NCBI GenBank assembly: GCA_943369355.1
Contig: CALRMX020000009.1
Location: 1-64,000, forward strand
Origin: UBA7662 sp943369355
GTDB taxonomy: Bacteria > Bacteroidota > Bacteroidia > UBA7662
Reading direction: 5' to 3'
DNA length: 64,000 nt
A model generated the notes under the pieces. It did not search any database. It was given only the letters and a program-made list of their open reading frames with translations, and was not told the origin of the DNA. Of the stretch, positions 35,555 to 43,976 are shown one piece after another; the stretch's first letter is position 1; the number at the start of each line of letters is the position of its first letter. A program made the position numbers and the translations under genes.

Positions 35555-36945
35555 GGGATAGTCTTAAAAATCCAGTCTGCAATGTCTTCCATCACCTGAG
35601 GAGAAAAGGTTTCGCGGAGTTTGCCGTATTCGTTTGGGTTCCCGGTTTGAGCGGTTTGGAATAGGTGATTTAAGCCTGGATAATTCTGTATTCGGCTCTT
35701 TATCGAGGTTTCAAGAGGTAAATTCTCTGAAATACTCAATAAATTTTCGTTTGGTGTTACTTGACGATCTAGTTGACCATTGGCAGCAAAGACAGGTACT
35801 GTGATTTTTTTAAGCATCGGTACAGGGTCGTATTGAATGAATTCCCTGAACCACGGGTCGAGTAATGTACCAGTTAAGGTGGCCATTTCTTGCAACGAAC
35901 GCGTGCTTTTAGGGTCTTCGCCATTGCTGGCCTTGTATTTTTTTATTTCTTCTTGTATGAGCTTCCTCAGTTTCACGCTGTCCGATTCGGTTTTTACAAG
36001 TGTATAAAGTCTGCGATTCAACTTTTCACTTTTATTGAGTTGATCTTCCGACCCACCTGCATCTCTTCCCAGTAACCTGCTCTGTAAAAGCAATAGGCTG
36101 TCGGTTGCGATACCCGGACCCGCCAACGATATCACAAAAGCAGGCGGTAGGCTATCTTGGGCCAGTATCCATCCAATAAGACCACCTTCACTATGCCCGA
36201 TTACCCCGGTTCGAGAAGCGCTTACTTCGGGAACAGAACGCAAAAAATTGAGCATGCTTCTAGCATCAGTAACGAAGTCAGAAGTTTTTGAACCTCTAAA
36301 GGTGCCTTGTGATCCTGCTACACCTCGATCGTCGTAACGAAGCACTGCAATTCCTGAACGAGTTAGCTCATGTGCTAAAACCCAAAAGGGCTTGTGGCCA
36401 AACAAACTTTCGTCACGGTCTTGAGGTCCCGAGCCTGAAATCAATACTACGGCAGGAAAGGGGCCATTGCCCTTGGGTAAGGTCAGCGTACCAGCTAATT
36501 CGATATTGCTAGCGGGGTTTTTTACCTTTACTTCCTTAATCACATAATTGAAAGGGGCTTGAGGGAGTTGTGGCCGTGGATTGGGATCGGTAGCCTCACC
36601 ATTGTCGCGGATAAGGTTTAAAGGCACCATAACGCTACCTTGTAGCCACTCCCCGATGAGACTGTCGCCTTTGAGTTCGCCACTATACACACCACTTATC
36701 TCGGGCATTTGCAGGGTGAGGCGAGGAGCATTCCAAATTACCTGCTTGAAAATTAGGCCATGGGCGCCCTGGTCGGGACTGTCCATGGTTGCTTTGTAGC
36801 CGCTACCGTCGGATTTAATGTGAAATACGATTTTTATGGTTATAGCATCCATACGTAGATAGCCCAACCAATCACCTTCGGGTTGTGCCAAGGTACTCCC
36901 GAATAAGGCCAAATTTCCCACCAATAACAAAAGCAGCTTCTTCAT
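35551..36945 (-). CDS. Exported alpha/beta hydrolase
   Basis: This 464-aa protein has a signal peptide (MKKLLLLLVGNLALFGSTLA). Residues ~22-130 form a beta domain seen in many Bacteroidota hydrolases (GDWLGYLRM). The hydrolase domain has the oxyanion region VVLISGSGPQDRDE, RYDDRGVAGS and the nucleophile elbow GHSEGGLIG with its serine, plus a C-terminal catalytic His in GLNHLF. Esterase, peptidase or thioesterase activity is likely; the substrate is unknown. A 7/8 match to the -7 box (TATATTTA) sits 4 nt before the ATG. The reductase gene follows with an ATGA overlap. Confidence 0.9.
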   Translation of the reverse strand: MKKLLLLLVGNLALFGSTLAQPEGDWLGYLRMDAITIKIVFHIKSDGSGYKATMDSPDQGAHGLIFKQVIWNAPRLTLQMPEISGVYSGELKGDSLIGEWLQGSVMVPLNLIRDNGEATDPNPRPQLPQAPFNYVIKEVKVKNPASNIELAGTLTLPKGNGPFPAVVLISGSGPQDRDESLFGHKPFWVLAHELTRSGIAVLRYDDRGVAGSQGTFRGSKTSDFVTDARSMLNFLRSVPEVSASRTGVIGHSEGGLIGWILAQDSLPPAFVISLAGPGIATDSLLLLQSRLLGRDAGGSEDQLNKSEKLNRRLYTLVKTESDSVKLRKLIQEEIKKYKASNGEDPKSTRSLQEMATLTGTLLDPWFREFIQYDPVPMLKKITVPVFAANGQLDRQVTPNENLLSISENLPLETSIKSRIQNYPGLNHLFQTAQTGNPNEYGKLRETFSPQVMEDIADWIFKTIP

Positions 36946-36949
36946 CTTC

Positions 36950-36957
36950 TAAATATA
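36950..36957 (-). promoter_or_regulatory. Possible -7 box abutting the hydrolase start
   Basis: The minus strand reads TATATTTA, one mismatch to TAnnTTTG, followed by GAAG and then the ATG. Confidence 0.3.
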
Positions 36958-36996
36958 AATGAAACCGCTGGTATCCTATTTAAAATAGGCGATTTA

Positions 36997-38202
36997 CTAG
37001 TGCTGGACGATTAATCGGGCTTGACCAGATAGTTCACCTGCAACTACCCTCACCAGATAATAACCTTGTGCAAGTGCAAACGCATTCAGCAGAATTTGTT
37101 TCTCCATTTCGAGTGCCTGCTCCAAAACTAACCGGCCATCGGAAGCGTAAATTGCAACGATAGCGTCTTGCAATTCGCCTTGTGGTAGATGGATGTTCAA
37201 AACATCGGTAGCAGGGTTGGGGTAAATGTTCATCTCAATCGCATTTCTAATGGCCAAACCTTTGGCAGCCGAAATGTACTGCTGGCCATTTTCATGCACT
37301 ACTACCATACGATAGTAGACTTTTTCGCCATTTTCGAGCAAACGACCTTCTTTGATGTTATGGTCAGAAGCTTCAAGTAAGTTGCCTTTATTAATTACCG
37401 GGGCTTGTAAAATTTGCCAGTGTGCTTGGTCAAACGATTTTTCGAAGTACAGGTTTTGAATGGGGTAATCAAAAGGGATTATGGCTGAAATGAGCGCGTG
37501 GTCGCCTATTTGTGCAAGTTGGAAAGCTCTTATTGGATTACCTTGATTCGCTGGCGCCACTGCAAATAAAAGCTCAGAAGGAAGTAATTTAAGTTCACTC
37601 GACGGTTGAAACACAAGTGCCACTGAAGCATTTTGGACAGGTTCGAGCAATAATTGAATCTGCTGCAGTTCAAAACCTTCTGAGATTCCCATCAGCTGAA
37701 TTCTACCCAAACGGTGGAAGTTGGCTCGCTGGTCGATAGCGGCCACGTAGTCGTAAATATCATCTTCGGAGTTTACGTTTGGAGGTTCTATAGCTATCGA
37801 AAAGCGGTAGTGGCCGTCTTTTTCAAACCAGCTCAGATTTTGTTGGTAAGCATTCGCAGGAAGCCCGTTGGCCGATAATAATTGAGCGCTGCCAAAGAGT
37901 AAACGAATGTCTTGAATTCTCTGATTACCGACGGCTACACTAAAGTTGAAATCGGCTACCCCTAAGTATAAGATCGAGCTGCCTTTTTGTTGCAAGTAGA
38001 TGTCGAAATATGCGCTTCCGTCTTCGAAGTATTCGTTTTCGAGACGCACTTCGAGTTGATAGGGTGAATTGGCTTTGGCGGGTTGCAATCCGAGTAGGAT
38101 GGCGAAAACCCAAAGCACAAATACAATAAGGAAAAATGCTTTACCCGCCAAACTAATGCCATGAGCTTCGTCGTATACCGGGGGTTTAACTGCGTGTCTC
38201 AT
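36997..38202 (-). CDS. Secreted protein with T9SS C-terminal sorting domain
   Basis: This 401-aa protein has an unusually long N-region before the hydrophobic signal (GKAFFLIVFVLWVFAILLGL at about 20-39), cleaved near AKA-NS. The mature part is beta-rich with no family I recognise. Residues ~325-401 form a type IX sorting domain: MNIYPNPATDVLNIHLPQGE, a GRLVLEQ strand, GYYLVRVVAGE and a terminal ARLIVQH. A -7 box lies about 42 nt upstream, supporting this start. Confidence 0.87.
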   Translation of the reverse strand: MRHAVKPPVYDEAHGISLAGKAFFLIVFVLWVFAILLGLQPAKANSPYQLEVRLENEYFEDGSAYFDIYLQQKGSSILYLGVADFNFSVAVGNQRIQDIRLLFGSAQLLSANGLPANAYQQNLSWFEKDGHYRFSIAIEPPNVNSEDDIYDYVAAIDQRANFHRLGRIQLMGISEGFELQQIQLLLEPVQNASVALVFQPSSELKLLPSELLFAVAPANQGNPIRAFQLAQIGDHALISAIIPFDYPIQNLYFEKSFDQAHWQILQAPVINKGNLLEASDHNIKEGRLLENGEKVYYRMVVVHENGQQYISAAKGLAIRNAIEMNIYPNPATDVLNIHLPQGELQDAIVAIYASDGRLVLEQALEMEKQILLNAFALAQGYYLVRVVAGELSGQARLIVQH

Positions 38203-38511
38203 GGCCTGTATTTTTGATCATCCTTACACGATGAATTACGACTCAAATTTAGATTCGTGCGCATTTATAATAATCATGCCAAAAAGAACATTAAAAAATG
38301 TATTAAATAGTACTAATTTTTAAGAATGAGAATAAAATAGTAATAGTGAGTTTAAATGAGTGTATGATATATTCATATAATATGTAATTAACAAAAATTA
38401 ATAAATAATAAGTGAATTGTTTTAAAAGGATATCGCCGATTCCAGATTTGAAACAAGCTTCTATTCCATTGATTGAAATACGGTGTTCGTCTGCCTTTGG
38501 ATTTAGGCAAT
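38203..38511. other. AT-rich intergenic region without a recognisable gene
   Basis: This spacer is strongly AT-rich, especially 38290-38410, and no ORF in it has gene-like composition. It holds the -7 box for the gene at 38202 and a short inverted repeat TATGA-TATAT-TCATA at 38363-38377. A terminator for the opposite gene lies beyond it. I see no RNA gene. Confidence 0.6.
38244..38251 (-). promoter_or_regulatory. -7 box for the T9SS protein gene at 38202
   Basis: The minus strand reads TAAATTTG, an exact TAnnTTTG match, about 42 nt upstream of the ATG. Confidence 0.45.
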
Positions 38512-38543
38512 AAAAAAAGGCGATGCACAGCATCGCCTTTTTT
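38512..38543. terminator. Intrinsic terminator downstream of the 551-aa secreted protein gene
   Basis: The perfect stem GGCGATGC / GCATCGCC with a 3-nt loop is flanked by A7 and T6, so it can act on either strand. It lies 30 nt after the stop of the minus-strand gene ending at 38574. Confidence 0.9.
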
Positions 38544-38573
38544 ATCGGGGTGGGTTATGAGTTTTGGCTCGGC

Positions 38574-40229
38574 TCAGAGGAGCGACCAGATTTCGGAATA
38601 TTTTAAGGTTTTGGCTTCCTCTTCGGCACTGTCGATGCTTTTCTTGAGCATGATATTCAAGTGCTCGGTTTGCGCAATGCGTTTTAGACAATTCGGATCG
38701 TTAAGCTCCTTTTTCGAAAAAGAGATGCCTTCACCGGTGATTGTTCCCCGAATGGCAGGCGTAATCATGCCGTATGCAGGATAGGGTGGTTTGTGAAATA
38801 CCTGATAGGTCAATACCGGGTGCAGCACCACATGTTTTTTGCCGTCGTCGCCTACGCGCAGGTCGAGGCTCACCACTACCAACCCGTCAAGGTTGAGGTC
38901 GTTCATGATTTTGTAATGTGGGTAGTCGATGGTATAGGTACTTGTTGCCGAACCCACTATTTCCGACAAGGAGGTTGGGCTTAAACGTTTGGTGCCTTTG
39001 TAGTTTTTTTGTACCAGCACTTTCGTTAAAGTGTCGGGGTCGCTGAAAAACTCTTGATAGGCGGGGTGTTTTACAATTCTGTCGGGACCTTCAAGGCTTA
39101 CACCATGCGTTTTGAGTGTTTTTTCGAGATCGCTGTAGAGGGTTTCTATCAGGTTGTTCCAAGTAGCGTCGGGGAGTGCAGGGAACTCATAGGTGGTGAT
39201 GGTGGTGGTGGTGGTAATGGTGCCTGTGTAATAATTGGTGCTTGATGATGTAGAGGTGGTTTGTTTGAAAAGTACCCCTGAAACACTCAACGATGCCAAA
39301 CCAACTTTTTTCAAATGACCTAAATCGGGTGCGTAAAAGCTATTCGGTTTTTCGGTCCAGAATTCGAATTCGCCTTGTTTTTTCTCCGATTTGCCAGTGG
39401 TATAAATCACATTGTGGCTCTCGTCTTTACCAAGCACTTTTACCGGAACAGTAGCGTAGGCGCCATTTACAATGCGAGCAGCTCCAAAAGCAGTGCCTCG
39501 CACCACCTGCTCGTCGAACGACTCAACGCGCAAATAGTTCTTTCCTTCAAATTTGATCACACTTTTCGAACGAAATCCACCCGAAATCTGCTTGCTGCGT
39601 AAAGCTTCTTTGGGAATGGTGTAGCGGTTATTGGCTTTGGCAAGGAGAAAATTACTGAAGTCTTTCCCCATCGGGATTTTCACGAGCATGGCCAAAGCAA
39701 TGGGGTATTTACGTGCTTCTTCGCTCAGGTTCAATTCTAGCTCAACATCTTTGCTGAGGTCGATTTCAAAGTCGGCAGTTTTGCCATTTATACTTTTGAT
39801 GGCCGGAATCGGTATGGGTTTTACCGTAAAACTCGCTTCTTGGCCTTTTGCACTTTTGATGGATACTGTTCGTGGTTTGGCGTCGCTGGCATCTACCATC
39901 AGGAGATACGAGCCCGGGGTTGTTTCGGGAACCACCACCCCGTCGATACGAACTTCGCCTTCGAGACTCACAATACCCACGCCCGACTTATTGAGTAAAG
40001 TGATCCCTACAAAGGCTGCACCTGCCTTCCAGCTCTTTTTCATGTATTTTACGGTGAGGGTCCCCGTTTCGGCAGGATATAGGTTTTGGTAGTAACCTAC
40101 CGTGGCGCTGATTTCGGATAGGTCTGACTTTTTCTTGGTCAGCGCTTTCACGGCAAGTTTGCTCAACGCTTGAGCGGCAACCGAACTGCCTATTCCTACA
40201 AACAGGCTCAGCAAGAGTAGTCTTTTCAT
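38574..40229 (-). CDS. Large exported protein of unknown function
   Basis: This 551-aa protein has a signal peptide (MKRLLLLSLFVGIGSSVAAQ). Several beta-domain stretches follow, and a Thr/Ser tract at ~328-350 (STNYYTGTITTTTTITTY) looks like a flexible linker. The C-terminal ~150 residues contain MNDLNLDGLVVVSLDLRVG and HVVLHPVLTYQVFHKP. No sorting domain is present at the C-terminus, so it is probably periplasmic. I do not recognise the family. The gene is monocistronic with its own terminator. Confidence 0.82.
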   Translation of the reverse strand: MKRLLLLSLFVGIGSSVAAQALSKLAVKALTKKKSDLSEISATVGYYQNLYPAETGTLTVKYMKKSWKAGAAFVGITLLNKSGVGIVSLEGEVRIDGVVVPETTPGSYLLMVDASDAKPRTVSIKSAKGQEASFTVKPIPIPAIKSINGKTADFEIDLSKDVELELNLSEEARKYPIALAMLVKIPMGKDFSNFLLAKANNRYTIPKEALRSKQISGGFRSKSVIKFEGKNYLRVESFDEQVVRGTAFGAARIVNGAYATVPVKVLGKDESHNVIYTTGKSEKKQGEFEFWTEKPNSFYAPDLGHLKKVGLASLSVSGVLFKQTTSTSSSTNYYTGTITTTTTITTYEFPALPDATWNNLIETLYSDLEKTLKTHGVSLEGPDRIVKHPAYQEFFSDPDTLTKVLVQKNYKGTKRLSPTSLSEIVGSATSTYTIDYPHYKIMNDLNLDGLVVVSLDLRVGDDGKKHVVLHPVLTYQVFHKPPYPAYGMITPAIRGTITGEGISFSKKELNDPNCLKRIAQTEHLNIMLKKSIDSAEEEAKTLKYSEIWSLL

Positions 40230-40319
40230 GGCGAAAATTGTTTTTTGTAAAGCAACACTACCCTGACGTGCAGAAACATACCCTTGCGCGGGTATTCGCT
40301 TACCGTAAAATCGCCTTAC

Positions 40320-41093
40320 TTAATGCAAGTGCATGAAGGCCAATGCGCCACCCAAAAAGGCCATGAGTACATGGCGTACGTTAAACTGGTGGTTGGTGGT
40401 GCTTTCAAAAAGGATGGTGGTGGCTATTTGCAAAAAGCTGCCAGTGGCTAATGCCAAAAGAATGTGAAACATCTCGCCGTTTACGCCATTGTCGGATTGG
40501 AGCAGCAAATACCCAATACCTACACCCAGCGGGGTCATGAGCGCAAAGCCCAGCAACATGGTCCAAAGGCGGACAGTAGAAAGCCCTGTTTGTTTGAGCA
40601 CGGTCATTAAAGCAAAAGCCGATGGGAATTTATGGATGACTACGCCTATGAGTAGCGGATTTTGCCAGAATGGCTGGTCGAGTTTGAAGGTCCCATTGAG
40701 GGGAATACCCTCTACCAATGAGTGTATGCTCAAGCTCAATAACAAACCCAGGCTAAGTGTATTCGTTTTTTTGTGGTAGTGGGTATGGTCGTGGTGGCTA
40801 TGGTCGTGGCCTAAAGGACCGTCGAGATGTATGTGCCCATGTTCAACGCCTTCGCTGAATTTCTCGAGCAACATTTGGAAGAAAAAGCCCACGAGGATGA
40901 GAAATCCCTCGTAATGGTGATTGGTGCGAAATACTTCGGGAAGCAGGTGCAGAATGGCGGTAGAAAACAAAAAACCTCCACAAAAGGTAAGCACAAATTT
41001 GAGCTGCCGCGCATAAGCGCTTTTGAGCTGCATCACCAGCAAACCACCCAAAACGGGACTTAGAAACAACGCAAGCAGACCAAATACACTCAT
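40320..41093 (-). CDS. ZIP family divalent metal transporter
   Basis: The start is ATG 41093 (MSVFGLLALFLSPVLGG), giving 257 aa; the longer frame upstream is not coding. About eight hydrophobic segments are present. The cytoplasmic loop is a His-rich metal-binding stretch (HGHIHLDGPLGHDHSHHDHT). The transmembrane metal sites are HSLVEGIP in TM4 and HKFPSAFAL in TM5, both ZIP hallmarks. It likely imports Zn2+ or another divalent metal. It is the last gene of a four-gene operon whose members overlap by ATGA. Confidence 0.93.
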   Translation of the reverse strand: MSVFGLLALFLSPVLGGLLVMQLKSAYARQLKFVLTFCGGFLFSTAILHLLPEVFRTNHHYEGFLILVGFFFQMLLEKFSEGVEHGHIHLDGPLGHDHSHHDHTHYHKKTNTLSLGLLLSLSIHSLVEGIPLNGTFKLDQPFWQNPLLIGVVIHKFPSAFALMTVLKQTGLSTVRLWTMLLGFALMTPLGVGIGYLLLQSDNGVNGEMFHILLALATGSFLQIATTILFESTTNHQFNVRHVLMAFLGGALAFMHLH

Positions 41094-41653
41094 TTTTCGA
41101 GAACAACCAAACGATGAAAAAGTAAAGCCCCCACTAGACCAATGCTGCTCCCTAAAATGGCGCCACCCAAAATGTCGAGTGGGTAGTGTACCCCTACATA
41201 CACTTGCGAAAGCGAAATGGCCGAAGCCCAAACGAGCAAAGAGGGAAGTGCGGGTTTCCAGAAACGGAATAAAACCAATCCGTTAAAGACGGCAAATGCA
41301 AAATGATTGGTCGCGTGGGAAGAGGTGAACGAAAAACCACCGCCACAACCAACCAGCAGTCGTACATATTCAGCCAGTTCGGGTTCGTTGCAGGGACGTA
41401 AACGCTCGACCAATGGTTTTATCACCGACGAACTCAGCATATCGCTGACGGCAAAAGTGAGCAGCACCGCCAAAACAACGAGCCATCCTTTAGTGCCAAA
41501 TCGAACTACATACCAACTCCCAAGGAATAGATAAAAAGGTGCCCAAAAAAACATATTCCGCAGCCAAGGAGCTACCACATCGAGTAAGGGAGATGCCCAA
41601 CCCTGATTGATGGCAAAAAATAATTCCTGGTCGAATTGCAGCAGTTCGTTCAT
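41090..41653 (-). CDS. PAP2-superfamily membrane phosphatase
   Basis: This 187-aa protein has about five hydrophobic segments. The acid-phosphatase triad motifs are in order: KPLVERLRPC (C1), SFTSSHATNHF (C2, with catalytic His) and SLSQVYVGVHYPLD (C3, nucleophilic His). Family members dephosphorylate undecaprenyl diphosphate, phosphatidic acid or lipid A. It overlaps both neighbours by 4 nt within the EEP-methyltransferase-PAP2-ZIP operon. Confidence 0.94.
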   Translation of the reverse strand: MNELLQFDQELFFAINQGWASPLLDVVAPWLRNMFFWAPFYLFLGSWYVVRFGTKGWLVVLAVLLTFAVSDMLSSSVIKPLVERLRPCNEPELAEYVRLLVGCGGGFSFTSSHATNHFAFAVFNGLVLFRFWKPALPSLLVWASAISLSQVYVGVHYPLDILGGAILGSSIGLVGALLFHRLVVLEK

Positions 41654-42390
41654 ATTCTCCGGCCAATAAATATGCAGCGCGGTGAATCGGCCGAAAGGGG
41701 ATCGAGCCGGTAATTGCCAAAACTGCGTATAATCTCAAAGCCTGAACGCTGCAACATAGTTGCAAGTTCCTCAGGTTGATAATTTCTTACTTTTTCGTAA
41801 AAACTGTACGCCTGACCCCCAGCTTCAAATTCGATTTGTTTTACAATCCATTCGGGATTGATATGTCGGCTGATTGAAAAGCGAATGTTATCGTGCTGTT
41901 GCACTTCGCTGGGGATGTGCGTTTCCTGCACATGGGTGCTATGCAGGTAGTCGAACACAAATAATCCGCCAGGTTTAAGCATTTCGTGTATGCTGCACAT
42001 CACCGCTTCGTCGTCGGCCTTATCGTCGAAGTAACCGAAGCTGGTAAATAGGTTGAATACCACATCAAAGTAGGCAGGCTTCCACACTTTGCGCATATCG
42101 TGTACGGCAAAGCTTAAACGCTCGTTGGCATGCTGACTCGCCTCCGTGATATTTCTCGCCGAAAGGTCGAGTCCGACCACACGGTATCCTTTCCGTGCTA
42201 AATAAATGGAGTGCCTGCCTTTGCCACAGGCCAAATCGAGCATCACCGTATTTAGCGGCATCGCCAAATACTGACATATCGAATCGATGAAATGCTCGGC
42301 CTCTTTGTAGTCGCGATGCCGGTACAACAGGTGGTACCACGGGGTGTCGAACCACGATTGATACCAAGGGTGATGTCCGGGTTGTGTCAT
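41650..42390 (-). CDS. Class I SAM-dependent methyltransferase
   Basis: This 246-aa protein has motif I as VMLDLACGKGRHSIYLARKG, motif II GYRVVGLDLS, motif IV FDVVFNLFTSFGYF and post-motif MLKPGGLFVFDYL. The architecture resembles small-molecule methyltransferases of the Methyltransf_11/25 type. The substrate is unknown. It overlaps the EEP nuclease gene upstream and the PAP2 gene downstream by ATGA. Confidence 0.93.
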   Translation of the reverse strand: MTQPGHHPWYQSWFDTPWYHLLYRHRDYKEAEHFIDSICQYLAMPLNTVMLDLACGKGRHSIYLARKGYRVVGLDLSARNITEASQHANERLSFAVHDMRKVWKPAYFDVVFNLFTSFGYFDDKADDEAVMCSIHEMLKPGGLFVFDYLHSTHVQETHIPSEVQQHDNIRFSISRHINPEWIVKQIEFEAGGQAYSFYEKVRNYQPEELATMLQRSGFEIIRSFGNYRLDPLSADSPRCIFIGRRI

Positions 42391-43394
42391 TTACGGAGTT
42401 CCAATTGAATATACACCGGGAAATGATCGCTATAACCGCCCAAATATTTGTTGCCCGCATACGTGCGGAAGGGATTTCCTTTGAAACGTTCTTCGGTTTC
42501 GCGGGCAAAATCGGGCTTGTGCACCGCTGCCGATCCTTGCACATAGGCCAGCTTGGCATTGGCTGTTAGGGTATTCGTGGATACCACGATATGATCAATG
42601 AGCTGGTAATTTTTTTGAAAAACGATGCTGCCTTCTCCTGTGGCAGCCAACGCATAAAACGGATTGTACAGTGCGCCGCCTTGGGTTGGGGTAGTGTCGG
42701 TTGCGAGTACTTCCAGCAAACTTTTGTCAACCGGTGAATCGTTGAGGTCGCCAAGGACAAAAATCGCTGAGGTGGGGTCGGCTTTGCGGATCGAATCGCT
42801 CAAGGCTTTCACCACTGCGGCGGCAAGTTTCCTTTTGGGTTCGCTTTTTTCTTGTCCACCCAAACGAGATGGCCAATGGTTGACCATAAAATGGGCCCGC
42901 TTTCCGTTGGTCAATAGACCCGAAACCAGCAATACATCGCGGGTATTCCAGTCGGCCTGCGCCGGATCGCTCACACGGTGGCTGCTGGCGGTAACTTTTT
43001 TGAGACTTTTTTTGCGATATAAAAAGGCTACATCGATGCCGCGCCCATCGGGCGAATCGAAATGCGCAATTTGGTAGGCCGATTTTTTAAGCTGCTTTTG
43101 TTTCACCAAGTCGTTTAGCACGGCTCTATTTTCAACTTCACAGAGTCCAAGTAGGTCGGGCCCCTTACCGTTATTCATGCTACTGATCATTTGCGCAAGC
43201 TTGTCGAGCTTGGCGGCATAACGCACCGACGACCATTCTTTTTTACTTGCGGGCAGAAATTCTTCGTCGTCGATTTTTGGGTCGTTGATGGTGTCGAACA
43301 AATTTTCGACGTTGTAATGCGCTAAAACCACTTTTTGAGCAAAAGTGGGGAGGCCAAGGAGGATACAGAATACGAGCAGCGGCAATTTCATCAT
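42387..43394 (-). CDS. Exported endonuclease/exonuclease/phosphatase (EEP) family protein
   Basis: This 335-aa protein has a signal peptide (MMKLPLLVFCILLGLPTFA). EEP metal and catalytic motifs are visible: LAHYNVENLFDTIND (Asn/Asp), LLGLCEVENRAVL (metal-binding Glu), FMVNHWPSRLGG, IFVLGDLNDSPVD (GD-N) and GGYSDHFPVYIQ (SDH). It probably cleaves DNA or phosphodiesters in the periplasm. It is the first gene of the ATGA-coupled operon. An inverted repeat GTCAAAATGAC lies 16 nt upstream of its start. Confidence 0.94.
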   Translation of the reverse strand: MMKLPLLVFCILLGLPTFAQKVVLAHYNVENLFDTINDPKIDDEEFLPASKKEWSSVRYAAKLDKLAQMISSMNNGKGPDLLGLCEVENRAVLNDLVKQKQLKKSAYQIAHFDSPDGRGIDVAFLYRKKSLKKVTASSHRVSDPAQADWNTRDVLLVSGLLTNGKRAHFMVNHWPSRLGGQEKSEPKRKLAAAVVKALSDSIRKADPTSAIFVLGDLNDSPVDKSLLEVLATDTTPTQGGALYNPFYALAATGEGSIVFQKNYQLIDHIVVSTNTLTANAKLAYVQGSAAVHKPDFARETEERFKGNPFRTYAGNKYLGGYSDHFPVYIQLELRK

Positions 43395-43409
43395 ACAGGC
43401 TTAACAAAC

Positions 43410-43420
43410 GTCATTTTGAC
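43410..43420. promoter_or_regulatory. Inverted repeat GTCA-AAA-TGAC between divergent genes
   Basis: The minus strand reads GTCAAAATGAC in the 73-nt spacer between the EEP and SixA-like genes. The same 11-mer occurs upstream of hsp20 at 50647-50657. Confidence 0.4.
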
Positions 43421-43467
43421 ATGCGAAAATAACACATTAAAATTGTTGTGAAGCGTTAACTCTACCC

Positions 43468-43974
43468 ATGAAGAAGCTCTATCTGCTGCGTCACGCCAAA
43501 GCAGGCTTCGACCTGACCGGTCAGGCCGATGCCGAACGTGTGCTTACCCACAGCGGCAAGCAAGACGCCATCAAGCTGGGCTATAAGCTTAAAGGCCGCA
43601 ACGAAGACATCGATTGGTTCAAGTGTAGTCCGGCCCTCCGTACCCGACAAACGCTCGACACCATCACCGAGGTTACGGGCTTTAACGATAGCAGATTCGA
43701 CTATGTGGCAAACATTTACCAGGCTGGCGACGAGGAGTTGCTTACCTTGGTGAAGGCCACGGCCGACCAGCACCGTTCGCTGCTGCTGGTAGGGCACAAT
43801 CCCGGCATCACGCAGTTGGTAAACCGTTTAGCCATTGATTTCCGCATCGACCACCTGCCCACCTGTGGACTAGTCGTACTTGAATTGGCCATCAGCAGCT
43901 GGCATCAGCTCAGCGATCGCCAGGGGAGGGTACTTTGGTTCGACTTTCCTAAAACCGACACAACCATTTTGTAA
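43468..43974 (+). CDS. SixA-type histidine phosphatase
   Basis: This 168-aa protein begins MKKLYLLRHAKAGFDLTG, carrying the RHx catalytic histidine, and has the second histidine in LLLVGHNPGITQLV. It belongs to the histidine phosphatase superfamily branch containing SixA, which removes phosphate from phosphohistidine on HPt domains. ppk1 starts 2 nt after its stop, followed by ppx, so it is part of a polyphosphate operon. In this setting it might act on phosphohistidine or on small phosphorylated molecules; the sequence does not decide. Confidence 0.92.
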   Translation: MKKLYLLRHAKAGFDLTGQADAERVLTHSGKQDAIKLGYKLKGRNEDIDWFKCSPALRTRQTLDTITEVTGFNDSRFDYVANIYQAGDEELLTLVKATADQHRSLLLVGHNPGITQLVNRLAIDFRIDHLPTCGLVVLELAISSWHQLSDRQGRVLWFDFPKTDTTIL

Positions 43975-43976
43975 TT

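Noticed and set aside
38303..38533. 76-codon minus-strand frame in the AT-rich region
   Set aside because: It lies in a very AT-rich spacer, runs through the terminator at 38512-38543, and shows no recognisable domain.
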